Source of the DNA: Isoetes taiwanensis
Taxonomy: Eukaryota > Streptophyta > Lycopodiopsida > Isoetales > Isoetaceae
Direction of reading: 5' to 3'
Length of the DNA stretch: 64,000 nt
Assembly: GCA_021234155.1 (NCBI GenBank)
Contig: JAJEKV010000005.1
Span: forward strand, 27,366,689-27,430,688
A model generated the notes under the pieces. That model was not told the DNA's origin, did no database searches, and saw only the letters and a list, made by a program, of their open reading frames with translations. Positions 57,399 through 64,000 of this stretch are shown piece by piece. Numbering within the stretch: the stretch's first letter is position 1; every line of letters starts with the position of its first letter. The position numbers and the translations under genes were made by a program.

Positions 57399-58717
57399 GC
57401 CTATTCTCGACTCACGAGTCGGGAAAGCCTTAACACTAGAGTTGTCCACTTGACCATCTGTGGTCCATGAACCAGAATTGGTCCATCATACCCCTGCCAC
57501 TTAAACCCATATAGCTAGAGAGGAACTTCTCCATTTTGCAATCTACCATCGTCTTTTGAATCTTCACTTGATTCTTTATGATGTAGAAGAATTTCATGAC
57601 CAATGGATTCATCCATATATTGTGGTAATTGTCCAAACCTCATACAATTTAGCAGTTTTCGTACTAGTCTAGAACTGCATCTCTTCATATTTTCTAGCAC
57701 AAAGGGGTCAAAATCTTGCTAAAATCAAAAGCAAATGATTTTTAGCGCAAAAGCCTAACCTCAAGTGGCGCATTATCTCAAAACCTAGCCTATCCACGTG
57801 TCTAAAAATTTGATATGGACACGCAATATGCCGTTGGATTTTGATCTAAAGAAATGGAGGGTTGAGAAAAATAAGCGAGATCATGTTGTCTGTTTGAAAC
57901 GTCCCGCTCCGGCGTGTGTTTGTTTGAATCTCTACTAACCCTTTATTCTGCTCTGATCTTCCTACCTCAACAATACTTGAAGAAACAATTTCGTCCTCTT
58001 CTTTCATTTCGTTTTATTTATTTTTTTCAAGACTGAAAAAGTATTGTTGTAAAGTTATTATTTCGTTTGTTTATGATAAAATATATTGATCTATATGTTC
58101 CCAAGTTTTTTCACTATTATATGACATTAGATGAAGTTGCTATACCCAATTTTGCTCAAAAGAGCTGTTTGAGGGTATGAATTATTTCTCTCTTACTATT
58201 ATAAGTTTTGGCCTAATTGTTGTGGTCATAAGTTGTTGACTCTAAGAGCTATAGTTCGATGTTCTTTTGAAGCATTCATAAGTTATAATGATTTCAATGT
58301 TGACTAAAGAATCTCTTATATAGAATTCGGGAAAAAAATAAATCTAAAATGATTTAATAAAACTCGTATATCATCTTTAAAAGGGTAATAAAAGACGCAC
58401 GCTATACACTACACTTATATCCACGTAGATTATAATTTTATCAATCTATATGTAGTAGTTAATCATGCATTCTCTACATTTGGTTGTGTTTGTTACTACA
58501 CGATATTGGAGTTTAAGTATGTTAATTGTACATATAGTTCATCTTTTAGGAAATGCTATATTTTTATGAATGCAAGGCTTCATTGGCAACATAGATCTCA
58601 AATTTGATGTGAAAGAGATATAGTAGTTGCAAGATTTAAATATAAATATCGATGGACCATTAATGGTCAATACTTAGACTTGTCAAAATTTGAATCATTT
58701 AATCAAGATAACACTCT

Positions 58718-58921
58718 TTTACAACTCACATATAATAATACGTGTGCATAGAGGTTCTTGATATCATATATTGCAAAAAACACAAAGAAACCTACTTTTC
58801 TCTTGCTATCATAAACTATTTTACAACTCACATATAATAATACGTGTGCATAGAGGTTCTTGATGTCATATATTGCAAAAAACACAAAGAAACCTACTTT
58901 TCTCTTGCTATCATAAACTTA
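58718..58921. repeat. 102-bp tandem duplication
   Basis: ACAACTCACATATAATAATA begins at 58721 and again at 58823; the copies are almost identical. No gene. Confidence 0.9.
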
Positions 58922-59021
58922 TTACTGTGTTTGCTACCAGAAGTATTGTAGTTATGATAATAGTGCATGTAGATCATCTTTGGTTTTCTTTTTTCTTTTT
59001 TTTTTTTCTTTTTTTTTTAAT

Positions 59022-60560
59022 ATGGAGCATACGATCTGGTAACATGTGATATCTTATGTTAAAAGGTTTGCCTGGAAGTAACACATGATCCCACATTGGA
59101 AGTAAAACATGGCACTTTGGTATTAACGTGTTTTGTATATGGTTTTTTACAAGCAAATGTATTATGATGACGAAATGCAAAATTTAGGGCAAAATATACC
59201 TGCACTGGCGTTTACAGCATGGAGCAATTGGATGTCATACAAATGGACAAATCCGATGATATGAGGGCATTAGCTGAACATGCAAAATGGAAATATCCTC
59301 AGGTTATTCATTTAATTGTGATTATTATGCTGAGCTAGAAGCCTTTTCATATATTTTAGTCATGGGATGCATCTCTAGACAATAAATAGATTAAGAACTT
59401 GCTATTGCATAGGCATGAAATATCGGCTTGTGATATTGGTTCAAATGCCACAAATCTGGTTGATAAATGCACTTGATGGATATTTTACATTTCCATAGGG
59501 GTTTGCATATTGGTTGAAAACAGTGAAGGCTTCCTAAAGATTCGTGCTGTGTGTATGATCTGGATGTAATGCCACTGATCTAATATTGTTGATATAAAGG
59601 AATAAGATAACTTGAAAAATGCAGTTGCTATTTAAGTGTGCTTGCATGTAATTAAGCAATTGGATTACGATTTTATAGAAAGCCATGATTAGTTACTGAT
59701 CTATGTGCAGATCTGAGCCATAGTAAGCTTAATGCATGATAAGCCACGATAAGCTTAATGCATTAGTGTGCAGATCTGAGTACAAGGTACATGCTATAAT
59801 GATGCTAGGCATTGAACATGATGTACATTGCTATCAGAATTTGTAAGATAATGAGCAGGGGCTCTAGGGTATGATAGCAAATCAGAAAGATAATGAATCA
59901 GCATATAAATTTGACATAGGAGATGCTGGGTAAACCTAATGGTTTATGGATATTTGTTTTGTATGTTTTCTTTTGGAATTTTTTCTGATTACAAGCAGTG
60001 TGAAGGGGGATAACCTTAGAGGACCCCATGACGCCTGCTAATAGCTTAGGCTCTTACCCATGAACTTGGCTAACCATCCTTTGGTTCTACTGCAGGTAAC
60101 AGGGTCGTCTACTCTCTGTTTTGTTTTCTTTTAAACAAATAGCTGTATTTACGCCTTTCGGATGGAAGATATGACGTGAAGTTTCTACATTTGTACTCTG
60201 ACGATGTCATAATGGTTGTAAGATAAACTTGATATGCTATTATTGATAAAGGTAATTTACTTGCTCATAATATAAGTTGGGGCAGTATTATTACTGTTAT
60301 GAAATTTCAGAGATGTTTTACATTATTGAATATATGAAAATGATGAACGTGTCTAAGTCTTAAGGCAAAAACGGATATGTTTTCTTCATAAAGTATTGAA
60401 CATAAATGATATGGAAAGGAAAAAGATGTAGCCAGGTCTATGTCTTAATGCATATACACCTGTATGCATTAAGAGCCGCAAATTGAATCTTGATTTAGAC
60501 AAAGGTCTTGATTAAGATTAATGGTCTGGTCTGTACCAGATTTAAAGGTTTTTTTATATA
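59022..60560. repeat. Long direct repeat, copy 1
   Basis: Starts TATGGAGCATACGATCTGG and matches 61081-63134 closely (a few percent difference by eye) except that copy 2 has an extra 531 bp. Holds no frame longer than about 70 codons. Confidence 0.9.
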
Positions 60561-61080
60561 ATCTCAGTTTACTGGTTATACCAGTAACTTAGACCGTGGT
60601 TATTTTCAGGTGTTGCATTGTACTAAACTTCAAATGATGGTATTTTCATAGGAACACGACAGATTGGATGAACACGACTTCATATTTAATGGACATGATG
60701 TCAACTACCAATGGATATTGGTCATGAAGAATCACAAACTGAAGTATTCATTAGAAAAGCATTTGCCCAAACCGTGGAAAGGCATTTGCCCATGGATCAT
60801 GATGAGCTGTTAAGATAAAAATAGCATTTGCATGCTACTACAGACCTTCACACATACTTTTGCAGAAACTTCAAGGGACATTGTATAGTATTGCAGAGTG
60901 TGCCCAGCACATTGCGGTGATAAATGAGTAGACTGGATTGATTGGCAATATAGGATGGGTAGGGCCTTGGCTGCAACAAGGTCCTACTCTCCTTGTTGCT
61001 TCCATAAAGAATGTTCTAAAAAATGGACATGACGTCGAGGCCTTCCTGACCTACGGATGGAGGCAGGATTTTTTTATTAT

Positions 61081-63127
61081 ATGGAGCATACGATCTGGTA
61101 ACATGTGATATCTTATGTTAAAAGGTTTGCCTGGAAGTAACACACGATCCCACATTGGAAGTAAAACATGGCACTTTGGTATTAACGTGTTTTGTATATG
61201 GTTTTTTACAAGCAAATATATTATGATGACGAAATGCAAAATTTAGGGCAAAATATACCTGCACTGGCGTTTACAGCATGGAGCAATTGGATGTCATACA
61301 AATGGACAAATCCGATGATCTGAGGGCATTAGCTGAACATGCAAAATGGAAAGATCCTGATCATGCATAGGAGTTTTAGAATCGGACGATTCAGATGGCA
61401 CAGACGAATTGTAAGGTGAGTCCTTAGAATTTGGTGCTTAGTGCTGTCGTTAACAAGGGCATTTGCTATAGCATTAGGGTTCCTTAGAGTTCCAAACTAT
61501 AAATACGAAGTTAGGGCATGAATCTGGCATTGTAGTATTTCTGCATTGTGTTAACTGGCCACTAGGACGTATTCTGCTGAAGCAATACTATGGGCTAAAG
61601 AAACGCAGCTGTTGAAACGCTTGCAAGGATCTGGCAGATGATGTTGACAAAATAATAATGATAGCATAGTGCTGCTGACACCGGCTTGGTGGTATTGATA
61701 CAAATTTGGCCTCTAAAGACATTGATGGCGTTGGCAAAACACCTGATATCCTACAAGCAAAATCCGGTTTGAAGTTGATTCTAACATTGCAAGAATACTT
61801 CATTTGTCTTACAATATTGCTTTCAATTTGCTATGTAAACAGATAGGCATTTGTCATGCATAACGGGTTATTCATAACCTCAAATAACTCAGGTTATTCA
61901 TTTGATTGTGATTATTATGCTGAGCTAGAAGCATTTTCATATATTTTAGTCATGGGATGCATCTCTAGACAATGGATAGATTAAGAAATTGCTATTGCAT
62001 AGGCATGAAATATCGGCTTGTGATATTGGTTCAAATGCCACAAATCTAGTCGATAAATGCACTTGATGGATATTTTACATTTCCATAGGGGTTTGAACAT
62101 TGGTTGAAAACAGTGAAGGCTTCCTAAAGATTCGTGCTGTGTGTATGATCTGGATGTAATGCCACTGATCTAATATTGTTGATATAAAGGAATAAGATAA
62201 CTTGAAAAATGCAGTTGCTATTTAAGTGTGCTTGCATGTAATTAAGCAATTGGATTACTTTTTTGTAGAAAGCCATGATTAGCTACTAATCTGTGTGCAG
62301 ATCTGAGCCATAGTAAGCTTAATGCATGATAAGCCACGATAAGCTTAATGCATTAGTGTGCAGATCTGAGTACAAGGTACATGCTATAATGATGCTAGGC
62401 ATTGAACATGATGTACATTGCTATCAGAATTTGTAAGATAATGAGCAGGGGCTCTAGAATATGATAGCAAATCAGAAAGATAATGAATCAGCATATAAAT
62501 TTGACATAGGAGATGCTGGGTAAACCTAATGGTTTATGGATATTTGTTTTGTATGTTTTCTTTTGGAATTTTTTCTGATTACAAGCAGTGTGAAGGGGGT
62601 TAACCTTAGAGGACCCCATGATGCCTGCTAGTAGCTTAGGCTCTTACCCATGAACTTGGCTAACCGTCCTTTGGTTCTACTGCAGGTAACAGGGTCCTCT
62701 ACTCTCTGTTTTGTTTTCTTTTAAACAAGTAGCTGGATTTACGCCTTTCGGATGGAAGATATGACGTGAAGTTTCTACATTTGTACTCTGACGATGTCAT
62801 AATGGTTGTAAGATAAACTTGATATGCTATTATTGATAAAGGTAATTTACTTGCTCATAATATAAGTTGGGGCAGTATTATTACTGTTATGAAATTTCAG
62901 AGATATTTTACATTATTGAATATATGAAAATGATGACCGTGTCTAAGTCTTAAGGCAAAAACTGATATGTTTTGTTCTTCATAAAGTATTGAACATAAAT
63001 GATATGGAAAGGAAAAAGATGTAACCAGGTCTATGTCTTAATGCATATACACCTGTATGCATTAAGAGCTGCAAATTGAATCTTGATTTAGACAAAGGTC
63101 TTGATTAAGATTAATGGTCGAGTCTGT

Positions 63128-63134
<7 letters not shown>
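61081..63134. repeat. Long direct repeat, copy 2, with 531-bp extra segment
   Basis: Matches copy 1. The extra segment is 61359-61889; copy 1 joins directly (ATCCTCAGGTTATTC), so this is an insertion in copy 2 or a deletion in copy 1. The copy is ended at 63134 by the SINE poly-T. Confidence 0.9.
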
Positions 63135-63168
<34 letters not shown>

Positions 63169-63262
63169 GCAGTCTCCCACCTGATGGTAGCCAGTGGGTC
63201 TTAAACCATGGTGGGGATCACCCCAATCCAAGGCATTACCATTAGACTACTAGCGCGATGGG
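63135..63262 (-). mobile_element. tRNA-derived SINE with poly-A tail
   Basis: On the minus strand an A box (TAGTCTAATGGTAATGCC, 63249-63232) and B box (GGTTTAAGACC, 63207-63197) are spaced as in tRNA genes, followed by a short body and 31 A residues (63165-63135 on the minus strand). The long direct repeat around it is interrupted exactly at the poly-A, which supports a late insertion. Full target duplications were not resolved. Confidence 0.7.
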
Positions 63263-63725
63263 CCGTAGATCATCTTTCACGATGAGCTATATTTTTTTTA
63301 TAGATGTAAGCCTTCCTTGATAATATAGATCTCTATTTTTATGTTAAAAATAATTATTGGTTCACAGAAGACAGAAAACAGTTACCCTATCTTCCTTCTC
63401 ATACCTTGGAATGAGGTGCAGTCTTTTGTGTTGTACTCTCTAACTCGCATAGAAAAATAAGAAAATACTGAAAAAAATAAAAAAAAATAATTTCATTAGG
63501 GCAGTTTTTACTTTATGTAAATATAAGGCAGCCTTGGCATTACCCCCTTGGGTTCACCTAGACTATCATATATGAACTTCTAGTAAGGGTTTTATTGAAT
63601 TTTGAGCCATTGATTTTATATGAATTTTAAAGTGAGCAGTGCAAATGCATCATTTTTTGTCCATCGACTGACAACTCTAGTGCTAATCTGGGTGAAGGCA
63701 TTCCCGACAGGCGAGTCGAGAATGC

Positions 63726-64000
63726 CGCACTGAAGCCATCACCGCACCTCTCCCATTGAAGCCAACACCCATACTAGACTCCTCTCCCTCAATATCCCTT
63801 GTCCAGACTTGTCCAGTCGCCCAGGTAGGCAAGTAGAGAGGACAAGGGGGCTTTCTTGACTCGCGAGTCGAGAAAGCCTATTCTCGACTCGTGAGTGGAG
63901 AATAGCCTCCGAAAGACAAATACAGAGGAATCCAAAGTATACATCCAACACCTCCCTTTACTTTACCAAAACACCCTCTCTTTACCACACATCCATGCTC
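63726..64000. repeat. CTCGACTCGCGAGTCGAG-type palindromes
   Basis: 63856-63880 and 63882-63906 are two adjacent palindromes (TTGACTCGCGAGTCGAGAAA; TCTCGACTCGTGAGTGGAGA). A related palindrome is at 57401-57422. Otherwise no gene to the window end. Confidence 0.6.

Larger units (their letters stand above)
57399..63725. mobile_element. Possible DNA transposon bounded by inverted repeats
   Basis: 57399-57446 and 63669-63725 are inverted copies. The best part is CACTAGAGTTGTC at 57434 with its exact reverse complement ending at 63682; ATTCTCGACTC...GTCGGGAA lies outside it on both sides. CACTA-type ends would fit an EnSpm-like element of 6.25 kb, but the adjacent trinucleotides (TAA, CTA) do not match and the inverted homology continues outside. 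No transposase frame is recognised. Confidence 0.4.

Noticed and set aside
59022-63134. Direct repeats as LTRs of a retroelement
   Set aside because: No TG...CA ends, primer site, polypurine tract or target duplication.

Overview
This window looks like a low-gene-density stretch of a large land-plant nuclear genome. Evidence: a complete 14-exon plant phytoene desaturase gene, a nuclear-type tRNA-Leu(UAG), a spliced KNL2-type kinetochore gene, and dense nested transposable elements of types common in large plant genomes (LTR elements primed by tRNA-iMet, APE-type LINEs, a Merlin/ISXO2 transposase relic, tRNA-derived SINEs). I infer a seedless plant, with a fern as first guess, but the sequence does not prove the lineage.

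Layout. 1-3780: decayed, intron-containing locus with a DNA N6/N4-adenine/cytosine methyltransferase-like domain; one intron holds an array of near-perfect GTGTATTCCGGAATACAC palindromes. 4150-5460: LINE relic (minus). 5717-11920: intact phytoene desaturase (plus). 13513-13802: small tandem repeat next to a tRNA-Leu gene (minus). 15555-15811: Ty1/copia 3' tail. 15812-19817: tandem LTR-internal-LTR-internal-LTR array of a short non-autonomous LTR element (minus). 19818-24360: featureless, purine-rich plus strand. 24377-25850: second LINE relic (minus). 25850-31290: repeat-rich, no recognisable gene. 31290-37756: KNL2-like gene (minus) with SANTA domain and an internal tandem duplication giving two intact CENPC-k motifs and one broken third copy. 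38489-38870: Merlin-type transposase relic (minus). 40400-43090: decayed transposase-like element (minus). 43421-56380: one LINE (minus) split by a complete 10.15-kb LTR element (43814-53967, target duplication ACGTG); one of its LTRs also carries a 547-bp foldback element. 57399-63725: possible DNA transposon bounded by inverted repeats, containing a 1.5-2-kb direct duplication and a tRNA-derived SINE.

Two host protein genes look functional: phytoene desaturase (plastid carotenoid synthesis) and the KNL2-like gene (centromere). They are on opposite strands 20 kb apart and show no functional link. All reading frames and splice junctions were read by eye; similarity statements rest on recognised motifs, not on database searches.
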